A DNA stretch of 64,000 bases, from assembly GCA_025055575.1 (NCBI GenBank), contig JANWWP010000017.1, positions 19,764-83,763 of the forward strand, given 5' to 3'. The stretch comes from Flavobacteriales bacterium. GTDB lineage: Bacteria > Bacteroidota > Bacteroidia > CAIKAF01. This document shows, one piece after another, positions 1-10,557 of this stretch; within the stretch, counting starts at the first letter, position 1; every line of letters begins with the position of its first letter. Made by a program: the position numbers and the translations under genes. The notes under the pieces were generated by a model. The model made no database searches. It had not been told where the DNA came from and saw only the letters and a list, made by a program, of their open reading frames with translations.

Positions 1-1
1 T

Positions 2-682
2 TTGCTGAATTCGGCTTTTGCCGCTGAAAACAAGCCTGAAAAGCTGTTCTTTTGGTCATTCGACATCACCCAGGAAAACGAAGTAGCATCGGCCGCGCGC
101 GCTGTGGAAGAAAGTATGGGCCGGGTGGACGTGCTTGTGAACAACGCCGCCCTGAACGAAAAATTTGAAGATCCTCTCTTGGGTCCTGACGAAAGCCGCT
201 TTGAAAATTACGCCCCGGATAAGCTGCGCCAGGCTTTTGAAGTGAACGTGCTGGGCGCAGTGTTGTGCGCCCGCTTTTTTGGGCAGGTAATGCTCAAGCA
301 GGGCCGGGGCAGCATCATCAACATGGGCAGCACCTATGGCATGGTGGGTCCGGACCAAAATATCTACCGCCGGCCCGATGGAACCCAGGACTTTTTTAAA
401 TCACCGGCTTATCCCATCACCAAAGCCGCCCTGCTCAACTTCACCCGTTATCTCGCCGCCTATTGGGGACCGCGTGGCATTCGGGTGAATACACTGACGC
501 CCGGCGGCGTCGAGAACCGCCAGGAAGCCTACTTTATCGAAAATTACGCTGCGCGCACCCTGCTGGGGCGCATGGCTCAACCCGGCGATTTAAAAGGAGC
601 GCTGCTTTTTCTGGCCTCAGACGCCTCGGCCTACGTGACGGGCGCCAATGTGGTCGTGGATGGGGGCTGGACAGCTATTTAA
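2..682 (+). CDS. SDR-family oxidoreductase, 5' end truncated by the window edge
   Basis: Translation has NNAA motif, catalytic S/YPITK and C-terminal DGGWTAI typical of classical SDRs. Confidence 0.85.
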   Translation: MLNSAFAAENKPEKLFFWSFDITQENEVASAARAVEESMGRVDVLVNNAALNEKFEDPLLGPDESRFENYAPDKLRQAFEVNVLGAVLCARFFGQVMLKQGRGSIINMGSTYGMVGPDQNIYRRPDGTQDFFKSPAYPITKAALLNFTRYLAAYWGPRGIRVNTLTPGGVENRQEAYFIENYAARTLLGRMAQPGDLKGALLFLASDASAYVTGANVVVDGGWTAI

Positions 683-695
683 AAAATTTGCCCGC

Positions 696-1202
696 ATGTC
701 CCAAAATCAAATATTCAGGAAACTCGAAAAAATACGCGCCCTGGCCACCGACGTGGACGGTGTGCTCACCAACGGCGCCGTGTATTACGGCCCGGAAGGG
801 GAAAGATTGAAACGGTTTTACATCCGCGACGGTATGGGCTTTGAACGCCTGCGCAATGCCGGTTACAAAGTGGTGGTGATCACCGGGGAAAATTCCGAGT
901 TGGTGCACAGGCGCATGGAAAAACTCTTGGTGGAACACTATTTTCCAGGAGCCAAAGACAAATATTCTTTGCTCGTGAACTGGTGCCGGGAACAACGCTT
1001 GGATCCATCAGAACTAGCCTACCTGGGCGATGATGTGAACGACATCAGCGCCATGCAAATGTGCGGCTTCAAAGCTTGCCCTTCGGACGCTTTCCACCAG
1101 ATCCGAACCCTGGTGGACTACGTGTGCCACAGGCCGGGCGGATTAGGGGCTTTCCGCGAAGTGGCAGAACTGATGCTGGCCCATGGGCCATTCCGGCTTT
1201 AA
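696..1202 (+). CDS. KdsC-like HAD phosphatase (3-deoxy-manno-octulosonate-8-phosphatase / NulO-type)
   Basis: [32 protein letters not shown] motifs; ATG at 696 preferred over the track start at 648. Confidence 0.85.
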   Translation: MSQNQIFRKLEKIRALATDVDGVLTNGAVYYGPEGERLKRFYIRDGMGFERLRNAGYKVVVITGENSELVHRRMEKLLVEHYFPGAKDKYSLLVNWCREQRLDPSELAYLGDDVNDISAMQMCGFKACPSDAFHQIRTLVDYVCHRPGGLGAFREVAELMLAHGPFRL

Positions 1203-2335
1203 AAGCCAAAAATGCCTTTTCCTTTAGATGAATTTTTGTTACCGGCCGGTTTAAAATTTGGAGAATCGCGGAGCTTTTCAAGCATTTGGCGTTCCTCCCG
1301 CGAAAGGTTTTCAGGGGTGTACACTTGCACCACAATGCGCTGATCCCCGGTGCCTCGGCCGTTGAGGTCCGGAAACCCTTTGCCACGCAGTTTGAGAATT
1401 TTTCCGCTTTGGGTGCCGGCCGGAATTTTTATTTTGGCTTTGCCGGACAAGGTGGGCACCTCCACTTCTGCCCCCAAGGCAGCTTCAGGAAAGCTCAAAA
1501 CGAGGTGGTACACCACATCGTTGCCATCCCTTTCGAAGACTTTGTTTTCTTCCTCTTCAATAAGCACCAGCAAATCGCCGGGAACACCCCCCCGAGCGCC
1601 CATATTGCCCCGGCCGCTGAGAGAGAGCTGCAAACCCGGATACACGCCGGGGGGAATGTTGAGCTCCACGATATCCTCTTTGCGGGCCACACCGTCGCCA
1701 AAGCATTTGGTGCATTTGTCACGGATCACCTGGCCGCTCCCGCCGCATTCGGGACAAGTGGTCACCGTCTGCATACGCCCCAAAAAAGTGTCGGTGATAC
1801 GACTCACCTGTCCCTGACCCCGGCATGTTGGACAGGAATCCGCACGGCCAGTGCGGCTGCCACTGCCGTGACAGGCATCGCAAGCCACCAGTCGATTGAT
1901 CTTAATTTTCTTTGAAACGCCCTGGGCCATCTCCTGCATAGTGAGACGCAATTTCACGCGGATGTCTGAACCTCGGTTTACGCGGCGTCCCCGAGAGGCA
2001 GAGCCAAAACCAAAGCCGCCAAAATCTCCGAAAATATCACCAAACCGGCTGAAAATGTCTTCGATGTCCATGCCGCTGAACCCGCCCCCGGCACCATTGC
2101 CGGCCGGCCCCCCAAGGCCTTCATGGCCAAAGCGATCGTAGCGTGCCCTCTTTTCAGGATCGCTGAGCACCTCATACGCTTCCGCAGCCTCTTTAAATTT
2201 CTGTTCGGCCTCTTTATTTCCGGGATTCTTGTCCGGATGATACTGAATCGCTTTCTTGCGGTAGGCTTTTTTTATTTCCTCCGCAGAAGCCGAACGAGGT
2301 ACTTCCAAAATTTCGTAATAGTCTCTTTTGCTCAT
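1199..2335 (-). CDS. dnaJ: Molecular chaperone DnaJ
   Basis: J-domain [10 protein letters not shown] region, four CxxCxGxG-type zinc motifs. Confidence 0.97.
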   Translation of the reverse strand: MSKRDYYEILEVPRSASAEEIKKAYRKKAIQYHPDKNPGNKEAEQKFKEAAEAYEVLSDPEKRARYDRFGHEGLGGPAGNGAGGGFSGMDIEDIFSRFGDIFGDFGGFGFGSASRGRRVNRGSDIRVKLRLTMQEMAQGVSKKIKINRLVACDACHGSGSRTGRADSCPTCRGQGQVSRITDTFLGRMQTVTTCPECGGSGQVIRDKCTKCFGDGVARKEDIVELNIPPGVYPGLQLSLSGRGNMGARGGVPGDLLVLIEEEENKVFERDGNDVVYHLVLSFPEAALGAEVEVPTLSGKAKIKIPAGTQSGKILKLRGKGFPDLNGRGTGDQRIVVQVYTPENLSREERQMLEKLRDSPNFKPAGNKNSSKGKGIFGF

Positions 2336-2349
2336 CTCCCAGAATGATT

Positions 2350-2952
2350 TTATTCCCCAACCACCACTTTGGGAAAGCGAAGCACCCGATCATGCATCAT
2401 AAAACCCCGCTCCACCGTGTCTAAGATGATACCTGACTTATCCGGACCCGCCGGCACTCGGGCCACCGCTTCATGCTTCTCAGGGTCAAACAATTGTCCG
2501 CTGCAATCGGGGGTTGTGACGCCCAGTTTTTCTAAGGTGTCATGAAATTTTTTAAAAATCAGCTGAACACCTTCCTTCACGGATTCCACATCCTGAGTGC
2601 CTTCCATATTCTTCAGCGCCCGCTCAAAATCATCCAGAACAGGCAAAAAAGCCAAAATGACATCACGACCGGCCATTTTGGCAAATTCTGCTCTTTCTTT
2701 CATCCACCGTTTCTTAAAGTTGTCAAATTCCGCAAAAAGCCGCAGATATTTGTCCTTCCACTCTTCCAATTGTTCCTCCAAACCAGGCCCTGTGGCCGTA
2801 GGTTCCTTGGCTATAGAATCTTCTGCAACAGACTCATTAGCCGTCATTTCCTGAAGGTCATGATGCGCCGCAGAGCTGTCCGCATCAGAGCTAGAGCCAT
2901 GCTTTTCCGTGTTTTGATCTTGGATATTATTGAAGGAGGTGTTATCAGTCAT
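2350..2952 (-). CDS. grpE: Nucleotide exchange factor GrpE
   Basis: [13 protein letters not shown] and C-terminal [11 protein letters not shown]; adjacent to dnaJ. Confidence 0.95.
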   Translation of the reverse strand: MTDNTSFNNIQDQNTEKHGSSSDADSSAAHHDLQEMTANESVAEDSIAKEPTATGPGLEEQLEEWKDKYLRLFAEFDNFKKRWMKERAEFAKMAGRDVILAFLPVLDDFERALKNMEGTQDVESVKEGVQLIFKKFHDTLEKLGVTTPDCSGQLFDPEKHEAVARVPAGPDKSGIILDTVERGFMMHDRVLRFPKVVVGE

Positions 2953-3053
2953 AGGGAATTAACGCGAAATATTGAGCTGCAATAAATCCGCCAAAGACGG
3001 GGTTGCGTCAAAATGACAGAAGCCATTCCCAGTTACTCTTAATCCAATAATGA

Positions 3054-3932
3054 TTATCCTCCGCCGCGAAACAGTTCTTCCCAAAAAGTGCGGGTGGAAG
3101 CTGTAGGTCGCCCCAGCAGATGTTGAAGCGTTTGCGCGGGATCGGTATTGTCCCTGAAGAGAAGCTGAAACTGGTCGTAGCTGATAATTTCCGGAAACCA
3201 GACAGAAATGAAGTTTTTCGTAACAGGCTCCACCAGGGCCTTGGGAATTTCCACAGGAATGGTACGCCGACGGCGCACACGGTTGGCCATGGCCAGAAGA
3301 TCTTTGAAGGAAAAAGCTTCCGGTCCGGCACAGGGAATCACATTCTGGGAAAATGGATTCTCCATAAGCCGGATCACACTTTCTAAAATATCCTCCGGCA
3401 TCACAGGCTGAATACGTGTGTTCAGAAAGCCTTTGGGAACGGGGGTAAGATTCAGCAACAATCGGCCCATCTGAAGCAACAGTTTGAACTTTTGTACCAA
3501 CACATTTTCCGGAAGGCAGATAATAGAAGGTCTCAGGATAAAAACATCCGGATGTTGGAGCAGCAGAGCGTCTCCGATGCCTTTGGATTTCAAAAAAGCA
3601 ATCGGATTATACTCGTCCGCGCCGAGAACGGAAAAATGAATTATTCTGGGTTGGCCAATCCGTTCTCTGTGCTGCAGAATATTTTTTACCAGTTGCACAT
3701 GCACATCAAAAAAAGCAGAGGCTTTGGATTCACGCAGGATGCCGGCACAATTGATCAGAACGTCCACACGCCCCAGCAAATGCCAGTCATCCTTTTCGGG
3801 ATCAAAGCACATGTAACCGGGCAAAGCCGGATGCCGGGATAAAGCCAACACCTCGTAGCGCCCGATGGCTCTGAGCCGGACGGTTAAATGCCGGCCCAGC
3901 ATACCCGAAGCTCCAATGATAGCCACGCGCAT
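3054..3932 (-). CDS. NAD(P)-binding epimerase/NmrA-like protein
   Basis: N-terminal MRVAIIGASGMLGRHL Rossmann motif; start set at this Met rather than 4016. Confidence 0.75.
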   Translation of the reverse strand: MRVAIIGASGMLGRHLTVRLRAIGRYEVLALSRHPALPGYMCFDPEKDDWHLLGRVDVLINCAGILRESKASAFFDVHVQLVKNILQHRERIGQPRIIHFSVLGADEYNPIAFLKSKGIGDALLLQHPDVFILRPSIICLPENVLVQKFKLLLQMGRLLLNLTPVPKGFLNTRIQPVMPEDILESVIRLMENPFSQNVIPCAGPEAFSFKDLLAMANRVRRRRTIPVEIPKALVEPVTKNFISVWFPEIISYDQFQLLFRDNTDPAQTLQHLLGRPTASTRTFWEELFRGGG

Positions 3933-3985
3933 TGCCGCACGAAAGTATTTCAAAACGGGCGGGCTTTGACCGGGTTGAAACCAGG

Positions 3986-5188
3986 ATGAAAACCCTTCCA
4001 GAATTACTTTTATCAACGGACATGATCCTCCCTGCCAAAAAGCCTGGACTAACCTTGGCGAACCGATGGCGGATTTCGGATGGTGGGATAATTTTTTCAG
4101 GGGTTTTGTTTTTTCTGACCTTAGGCTGGATAAGCCCCCCCTCCGGATGGGAAAGCAGCACGCTCCAGAGCCTGGCCAGCGGCCCTGACGACTGGAATCG
4201 CTATGCCCGTCATGCCTTGGAAATTCATCGGAATGGCCTCCTCATGCCGGGAGCACCTTGTCCTTATGACGGGCCAGGCGGGTTTCTGTACGCATATTTT
4301 CTGGCGGCTTGTGCCGCCGGGGGCTGGAACAATTCAGGTGATTTTTACCTTCTGCAATCCGCTTTGCTGGGGCTGAGCTGGGGTTTGTGGACAAGCGCCA
4401 GCCGAATCTTTTTCCGCAGCCCTTGGCTTTGGGGCCTTTTCGCGGTCAGCTTGGCTGTGGTTTTCTTTTTGGACGTTTACAGACATTATGTGTTCCGCTT
4501 GCTCAGCGAAAATCTTTTTCTTCCACTTCAGGCCGTTTGGTTTTACAGCTGGATACAGGGGTCAAATGCTGCAGATCACGGGAAAATTGAGCGATATTTT
4601 TGGCCCAGTATCTCCTGTATTGCTGCCACTTGGATGGCGTTGGTTCGGCCGCAGCTGATTTTGTTCCCTTGGCTGTTTTTAGTTGGCTCTATTGGGTTTT
4701 ACAGGTACCGGGGAGAAGTAAAAAAGTCAGTGTTTTGGAGTTTTGCCGTTTTTATCACCGCCACGGAGATGTTTTTGTGCTTTCGAAATTTTTGGGTATG
4801 TGGCGTTCCCTCCTGTCTGCCGGAGGAGGGCATGTCTTACGCTCTTTCGCAAGGCTGGAGGCAATCAGGAGGATTTTTCCAAAAACTGGCATTTATAATG
4901 GGATGGCTTCCAGCCCTAGCCCCTGAGTATCACATACGTCCGCACTGGCTTTTGGCCTGGGCTGGGATCCTGGGTGGAGGAACTTGGAGTGGGTTGAAAA
5001 GAAGGGTTTCTCTGTCCCATTTCGGAATGGGGTTGCTTTTTATTCTCTACTACGGGGCCACATTATTCTGGGTGGAGCTTCCTTCTTATGGCTTTCGCTA
5101 CATTTTACCCCTGATGCCTCTGCTTTGGATTTATCTTTTTATCGTGCTGCAGTCATGGGTGTGCCCATCACAGGTTACACACCGATAA
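3986..5188 (+). CDS. Polytopic membrane protein, possible GT-C type glycosyltransferase
   Basis: Many hydrophobic segments; ATG at 3986. Confidence 0.6.
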   Translation: MKTLPELLLSTDMILPAKKPGLTLANRWRISDGGIIFSGVLFFLTLGWISPPSGWESSTLQSLASGPDDWNRYARHALEIHRNGLLMPGAPCPYDGPGGFLYAYFLAACAAGGWNNSGDFYLLQSALLGLSWGLWTSASRIFFRSPWLWGLFAVSLAVVFFLDVYRHYVFRLLSENLFLPLQAVWFYSWIQGSNAADHGKIERYFWPSISCIAATWMALVRPQLILFPWLFLVGSIGFYRYRGEVKKSVFWSFAVFITATEMFLCFRNFWVCGVPSCLPEEGMSYALSQGWRQSGGFFQKLAFIMGWLPALAPEYHIRPHWLLAWAGILGGGTWSGLKRRVSLSHFGMGLLFILYYGATLFWVELPSYGFRYILPLMPLLWIYLFIVLQSWVCPSQVTHR

Positions 5189-5528
5189 TCCAGGCTAAAA
5201 AGCGGATAAGTTGAAGCAATAAGCTCAGAAAATAAAAGGAAAAAATAAAAACATTCTGGAGGCGGACCGGATATTCCGAAAGGCGGCCACGTATCTGGAT
5301 CGCCAAATGTCCGATGGCCATGATGTGGAAGCCGATGGAAAATACCAACCACACCATTTCTCCGGACAAGGTCCAGGGCCAGGTGGCCATGGCCATCACT
5401 CTGTAGTGTCCGGTGGTCAAATATTTATAAGATTCGAGGCCGATTCCCGTGAGGATGTGCAGAATGAGATACAGATGTGCCAGGTAAAAGGTAGCAGGAA
5501 AGTTAACGGTTGTTTTCGGTTGGGTCAT
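5175..5528 (-). CDS. Small multi-TM membrane protein
   Basis: Four hydrophobic segments; start MTQPKTTVN. Confidence 0.55.
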   Translation of the reverse strand: MTQPKTTVNFPATFYLAHLYLILHILTGIGLESYKYLTTGHYRVMAMATWPWTLSGEMVWLVFSIGFHIMAIGHLAIQIRGRLSEYPVRLQNVFIFSFYFLSLLLQLIRFLAWIIGV

Positions 5529-5538
5529 AGGCCAAAAG

Positions 5539-6120
5539 TCATCCGTGAACGGCCACGCCCTTGCTGTATTTTTCAATTATATCAGCTTCAAATTCCAGAA
5601 GTTCATTCCACCGTTCGTCGGTGGCAGTGCGGCCTGTGAGCCGGCGGGCCAATGTGATAAAAACCGTGTAATGACCGGCCTCGCTCTCCATCAATTCCCG
5701 GTAAAAATTTTTCAATTCCGGATCGGCCACATTTTCAGAAAGCACACGAAAGCGGTCGCAGCTGCGAGCCTCAATCATGGCGCCCACCAGGAGATGGTCC
5801 CGGAGCCGCACCGCAGCGTCCCCTCCTTTATGTCGCCAGGCCATCAACTCATTCACATATTGGTCTTTGCGTTGGGGACGAAGGGATAGACCGCGCCGGC
5901 GCATCATGGCAATCACCCGCGCGAAATGCTCCAGCTCTTCACGCGCCAGTTCCGTCATAGCATCCACCAATTCAGGACTGTCCGGGTAGTGGTTGATTAA
6001 AGACAGCGCGGTGGCGGCGGCTTTTTGCTCACACCAGGCATGGTCGCTCAAAATTTCTTCCGGATCGCGAACGGCTAAGGCAGCCCAGTAGGGGTCGGTG
6101 CGCAGCCTCAGGCGGAACAT
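5539..6120 (-). CDS. miaE: tRNA-(ms2io6A)-hydroxylase, MiaE-like diiron protein
   Basis: ELAREELEHFARV and ESEAGHY carboxylate/His motifs; start corrected to ATG 6120. Confidence 0.8.
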   Translation of the reverse strand: MFRLRLRTDPYWAALAVRDPEEILSDHAWCEQKAAATALSLINHYPDSPELVDAMTELAREELEHFARVIAMMRRRGLSLRPQRKDQYVNELMAWRHKGGDAAVRLRDHLLVGAMIEARSCDRFRVLSENVADPELKNFYRELMESEAGHYTVFITLARRLTGRTATDERWNELLEFEADIIEKYSKGVAVHG

Positions 6121-6259
6121 AAATTGGAATTTTAAGGACAAAATTAACCGAAAGAACGCGGGGGAGGGCCGAAATCAAATATTTTTGAAGACTCTGGAAC
6201 GCACTCCCACGTTTGAAAATCCCAAAAGATTTGCTGAAAATCTGGGGTCGAGAGACCAC

Positions 6260-7063
6260 TCATTTCTCTTTTTCTAACACCCACACATCCTGAAAAGCTA
6301 CGGGATGGGATGGCGGTATTCCCCTCCAACTCCCCGGAACCGCCAGCCGCACCCGCCAACCGGCCGCGCGACAGGCTTCCTCCAGAAACTCCGGACTGTA
6401 TGCAACATTGGCCCGCTGCACGTTCAGGTCCATCAATCCATAATGCCCAAAATTGTGAGGAAATGAAAAGGATCCCCGCACTTCGGACTCCTTGCCCGTG
6501 AGCAGAAAAAATGTGGCCACAAAACGGCCTCCGGGCTTCATCACGCGGGCTGTCTCATGGAGGTATTGACGGGTTTCAGCAGGCAGCAAATGGGTGAAAA
6601 CTGAGATGGCGCATCCAAAGTCAAAGGTGGCCGCATCATAAGGAAACTTGAAACGATCGGCCGCCAGGCCATCAGCAGTGTACAAATCATTGTGCAACCG
6701 CACATGACGGAAATGAAATTGGGGATATCGTGATGTTATATGCCTTTGGCACCAGCGTACGCCCATTTCCACCACATCAAAGCCTTCGTAGGGTCCCGAG
6801 AGAAACTGGGTCAGGGGCCGGGCAATACGCCCGATGCCGCTGCCCACATCCAAAAAATAATGGTGCGTCTGAAGCCCCTGATCCTGAAAAAATCGCAACC
6901 AATCCTCCCCCTGACGCACAAAATCGCCCCTGCCGGTATACATGAGACGACGGGGCGGAACCATGGGCGGCGGAGGATGCAAGAGATCATAGGGTAGGTA
7001 GCGAAGCCAACGCGCAGCCAGGCGCCAGGCCGGAGAGAGCAGGTAATAGAGCCTGCGCCACAT
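6260..7063 (-). CDS. Class I SAM-dependent methyltransferase
   Basis: FLDVGSGIGRIA motif I; start placed at MWRRLYY, downstream of a TATTTTTG box. Confidence 0.8.
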   Translation of the reverse strand: MWRRLYYLLSPAWRLAARWLRYLPYDLLHPPPPMVPPRRLMYTGRGDFVRQGEDWLRFFQDQGLQTHHYFLDVGSGIGRIARPLTQFLSGPYEGFDVVEMGVRWCQRHITSRYPQFHFRHVRLHNDLYTADGLAADRFKFPYDAATFDFGCAISVFTHLLPAETRQYLHETARVMKPGGRFVATFFLLTGKESEVRGSFSFPHNFGHYGLMDLNVQRANVAYSPEFLEEACRAAGWRVRLAVPGSWRGIPPSHPVAFQDVWVLEKEK

Positions 7064-7069
7064 AGGCTG

Positions 7070-7077
7070 CAAAAATA
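7070..7077 (-). promoter_or_regulatory. -7 box TATTTTTG, 6 nt before ATG 7063
   Basis: Matches Bacteroidota TAnnTTTG. Confidence 0.55.
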
Positions 7078-7147
7078 GGACAACCCCAAGGCCCTTATTT
7101 TTTATGCCCTGATGCAAGGCTTAACCTTTTCTTAATAAATCGGCCCC

Positions 7148-7155
7148 TACATTTG
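7148..7155 (+). promoter_or_regulatory. -7 box TACATTTG, 15 nt before ATG 7171
   Basis: Matches TAnnTTTG. Confidence 0.55.
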
Positions 7156-7170
7156 TCCATCCTTTTCAAA

Positions 7171-8457
7171 ATGCGCACTTTAAAAATTGTTTCCTGCATC
7201 GGGTTCACTGTACTTACAAGTTTTTCTGCCCATAGCCAGATTGCCATCAGCGAAATCAATTACAACTCCGATTCGCTGAACAGCCCGGGCGACTGGATTG
7301 AATTGTACAATTACTCCGGCAACTCCGTGGATTTGTCCAATTGGAAAATTATGGACAGCCAGCCTGTAAATGCCTTCACCATTCCAGGTGGCACCGTGAT
7401 TCCGGCCAACGGGCGGCTGGTGCTGGCAGAAAACTTTACCAAGTTTGACCAGCGTTTTCCGGGCATCCCCCGCATCGGACCCCTCAGCTTCGGCCTTGCA
7501 GGATCCGGAGAGCAGATCACACTGATGGACCAAAATGGTATTGTCAAAGTGCAACTGACCTACGATGACAGCCTTCCCTGGAGCAAATGCGCCGATGGCA
7601 TGGGGCGTACACTGGAAATCATCAATCCCCAGGGCAACGCCAACGACCCTTCCAACTGGCGCTGCGGTTGTGTGATGGGTTCTCCCAATGCAGCGTTTTC
7701 GCCCTGCACGAGCGAAGTGGTGATCGTTTCTGAAATCAACTATAATTCCGACTCGGTGGCCAATCCTGAAGATTGGTTTGAGCTTTGGAACACCAGCAAC
7801 GGGGTGGTCAACATCAGTGGTTGGTATGTGCGGGATGACAACAACAGCAACGTTTTTCAGTTCCCGGCCAACACCGTGCTCAATCCCCAAGCCCGCCTCG
7901 TGGTATTTCGGGATGCCGCGGCCTTCGCGGCCCAGCATCCAAATGTCAGTAACAAAGTGGGGCCTTTTTCCTTTGGATTGAGCAATTCCGGAGATTGTAT
8001 CCGTTTGTATGACAACCAGAACCGGATAAAATTCACAGTTTGTTACTCGGATAAATCTCCCTGGCCTGTGGAAGCCGATGGCGGGGGCTACACACTGGAG
8101 TTGGATACCCTATTTAATAACAGTAAAGATGTTTGCTCGCCCGCATCCTGGTTCGCGGGATGCAAGGGCGGCTCGCCGGGCAAGGCTTTTAGCCCTTGTA
8201 ATGCCAGCCTACCTGAAGACCTCCTCGCAGGAATTTCTATTTTTCCCAACCCGGCTTCTGAAATTTTGTATTTTGAAACCGAAAAGCCTGTTGAGGAAAT
8301 AACCCTGACCGACTTGAACGGGAAAATTTTAATGCGTTTTAACGGCCCACCCGACAATGGTTTTTTAAACTTAAGCCCGCTTCCTGGAGGGCTTTACATT
8401 CTTAAGATCCGCTTCCGGGAAGGCTTTGCTGCCCAAAGGCTGGCCATCGTCAGGTAG
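7171..8457 (+). CDS. Secreted protein with two lamin-tail-like domains and T9SS type A sorting domain
   Basis: Two copies of SEINYNSDS...DWxEL...PFSFGLxxSG; C-terminal IFPNPASEILYF...GLYILKI. Confidence 0.85.
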   Translation: MRTLKIVSCIGFTVLTSFSAHSQIAISEINYNSDSLNSPGDWIELYNYSGNSVDLSNWKIMDSQPVNAFTIPGGTVIPANGRLVLAENFTKFDQRFPGIPRIGPLSFGLAGSGEQITLMDQNGIVKVQLTYDDSLPWSKCADGMGRTLEIINPQGNANDPSNWRCGCVMGSPNAAFSPCTSEVVIVSEINYNSDSVANPEDWFELWNTSNGVVNISGWYVRDDNNSNVFQFPANTVLNPQARLVVFRDAAAFAAQHPNVSNKVGPFSFGLSNSGDCIRLYDNQNRIKFTVCYSDKSPWPVEADGGGYTLELDTLFNNSKDVCSPASWFAGCKGGSPGKAFSPCNASLPEDLLAGISIFPNPASEILYFETEKPVEEITLTDLNGKILMRFNGPPDNGFLNLSPLPGGLYILKIRFREGFAAQRLAIVR

Positions 8458-8472
8458 AAAGCGTCCATTTCA

Positions 8473-9813
8473 TTACAATAGTTCATTGGCCAAATTAGCC
8501 AGCATGCTGCGCTCTCCTTTCTCCAGAGTGATGTGGGCATGCAAGGCGTGGTGGTGAATTTTGTCAATGAGGTAACTAAGTCCGTTGCTTTCGGTGTCTA
8601 AGTAAGGCGTGTCAATCTGGAAAATGTCCCCGGTGAAAACAATTTTGGTACCTTCTCCGGCCCGTGTAATGATGGTTTTGATTTCGTGGGGCGTGAGATT
8701 CTGGGCTTCGTCCACGATGAAAAAAACATTGCTTAGGCTGCGGCCGCGTATGTAAGCCAGGGGCTGAATCACAAGTTTTTCAGTTTCCAGCATCTCATTG
8801 ATTTTCCGGGCCTCTTTATCATTTTCCCCGTGGCGGCTTTGAATGTATTTCAAATTATCATACAGCGGCTCCATGTAGGGGTTGAGTTTGCTTTTTATGT
8901 CGCCGGGCAGGTATCCGATGTCCTTGTTGCTGAGAGGCACGATAGGACGGGCGAGGTAGATTTGCCAATAGTCCCGACGAAGTTCAAGAGCCGCGGCCAA
9001 GGCCAGTAATGTTTTGCCGGTGCCGGCCACCCCTTGGAGGGTCACCAGCCGCACCTGGGGATTCAACAGAGCGTGGAGGGCAAAAACCTGCTCTACATTG
9101 CGCGGCCGGATGCCATACGCTTCGCGCCGTTCCAGGCGCTCCACACGCTGCGTTTCGGGATTCATGTAAGCCAGGACGCTGCTGTTTTCGCTGGTGATCA
9201 AATAGTAGTGGTTGGGGAAGCGGGGAACGTCTTCAGGCAAGTCAGACAGAGCACAAAATCCTTTTTGATAAATCGCTTCAATGAGGTCGGGTTTGGCCAC
9301 CCGGATTTCACTTTTACCTGTGTACAATGCAGAGATATCGCGTACCTTACCTGTCTCAAAATCTTCGGCCTCAATGAGCAGACTTTTGGCTTTAATGCGC
9401 AGATTGATATCTTTTGTCACCAACACCACGCGCCGGTTAGGATATTGGTTTTTTAAGGCCAGTGCGGCATTCAGAATTTTGTGGTCAGGCTTGGCATCTC
9501 CAAATATTTCGCAGGCATCCGGATGGGCGTGTTCATCCATCACCACGCGGAAGTAGCCTTTGTCCGAACCGTTGATGGGAATCCAATCATTGAAGGTGGT
9601 CCCTTCGCTGTAATCATCCATCATTCGGATAAATTGCCGCGCCTCAAAATTTTTGGTATCATTCCCTTTTTTGAAATTGTCCAGCTCTTCCAGCACGCTG
9701 ATGGGAATGGCCACATCATGTTCTTCAAAACAGTTGATGGCGTTGTGATTGAAAAGGATTACAGAGGTGTCCAGAATAAAAATTTTTTTTTCTTTCCTTC
9801 TGCGGGGCGTCAT
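8473..9813 (-). CDS. phoH: PhoH family ATPase with N-terminal PIN domain
   Basis: ILDTSVILFN PIN motif; GVAGTGKTLLALA Walker A; DEAQN. Confidence 0.93.
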   Translation of the reverse strand: MTPRRRKEKKIFILDTSVILFNHNAINCFEEHDVAIPISVLEELDNFKKGNDTKNFEARQFIRMMDDYSEGTTFNDWIPINGSDKGYFRVVMDEHAHPDACEIFGDAKPDHKILNAALALKNQYPNRRVVLVTKDINLRIKAKSLLIEAEDFETGKVRDISALYTGKSEIRVAKPDLIEAIYQKGFCALSDLPEDVPRFPNHYYLITSENSSVLAYMNPETQRVERLERREAYGIRPRNVEQVFALHALLNPQVRLVTLQGVAGTGKTLLALAAALELRRDYWQIYLARPIVPLSNKDIGYLPGDIKSKLNPYMEPLYDNLKYIQSRHGENDKEARKINEMLETEKLVIQPLAYIRGRSLSNVFFIVDEAQNLTPHEIKTIITRAGEGTKIVFTGDIFQIDTPYLDTESNGLSYLIDKIHHHALHAHITLEKGERSMLANLANELL

Positions 9814-9900
9814 AAGATAGGATGGTTTCTAAAATCCCGAAATAAAGTTACCCGATCCACTCACTGGACGTATGCAGAAAACCGAAATTTTTTACCGTAA

Positions 9901-10557
9901 TTACAAACAAGTCTCCCGCCCTGTTATCCAAGCCTCAGCGGTTTGTTGGAAAAAATCCAAAACGGTTTCCCGACCGGACTTCTCTAAGATAGAGACGGAA
10001 AGAACCACAGGTACTTTTTCCAGAAAATGCCCAAGCTCCTGAAGGCGTTTTTGAACGATATGTCGGGCACTGCTGCGCGGAAGTTTATCACACTTGGTGA
10101 AAATGAGCACCCAGGGAAGACCCGATTGCTCCAAGTTCTGCATCACAGCCAGATCCGAACGCTGCCAAGGCACGGACACATCCACCAAAAGACACACCAA
10201 AGCTAAATTGGGCCTGTGCCTGAGGTAGGCGTTGAGATGACTCTGCCAGGCTTCCCTTTCTTTTTGGCCCGCGCGCGCATACCCATATCCGGGGACATCC
10301 GTAAAGTACCATTTTTGAGAAACCTCAAAGTGGTTGATGGTGCGCGTTTTACCAGGCCGAGCCGATGTGTGGGCTAGATGCTTGCGCCCGGTCAAAAAAT
10401 TCAGCAAGGAGGATTTGCCGACATTGCTACGGCCCAGGAACACAAACTCCGGTTTGTCGGGCGGAGGAGCCTCCGTGTAGCTGAGACTGCTTTTTAGAAA
10501 GCGGGCATCCAACGGAAGAGGCCAGCGGCTCAGTTGGGCACGGGATTGCGCAACCAT
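9901..10557 (-). CDS. engB: Ribosome biogenesis GTPase EngB (YihA/YsxC)
   Basis: GRSNVGKSSLLNFL, RPGKTRTINHF, DVPGYGYA, TKCDKL. Confidence 0.95.
   Translation of the reverse strand: MVAQSRAQLSRWPLPLDARFLKSSLSYTEAPPPDKPEFVFLGRSNVGKSSLLNFLTGRKHLAHTSARPGKTRTINHFEVSQKWYFTDVPGYGYARAGQKEREAWQSHLNAYLRHRPNLALVCLLVDVSVPWQRSDLAVMQNLEQSGLPWVLIFTKCDKLPRSSARHIVQKRLQELGHFLEKVPVVLSVSILEKSGRETVLDFFQQTAEAWITGRETCL

Noticed and set aside
7153-7170. TTG start for the lamin-tail gene as given in the ORF track
   Set aside because: The TTG overlaps the -7 box TACATTTG; ATG 7171 gives a normal signal peptide
7180-7938. 252-aa minus ORF antisense to the lamin-tail protein
   Set aside because: The + strand product has a coherent domain structure and signal peptide; the antisense frame has none
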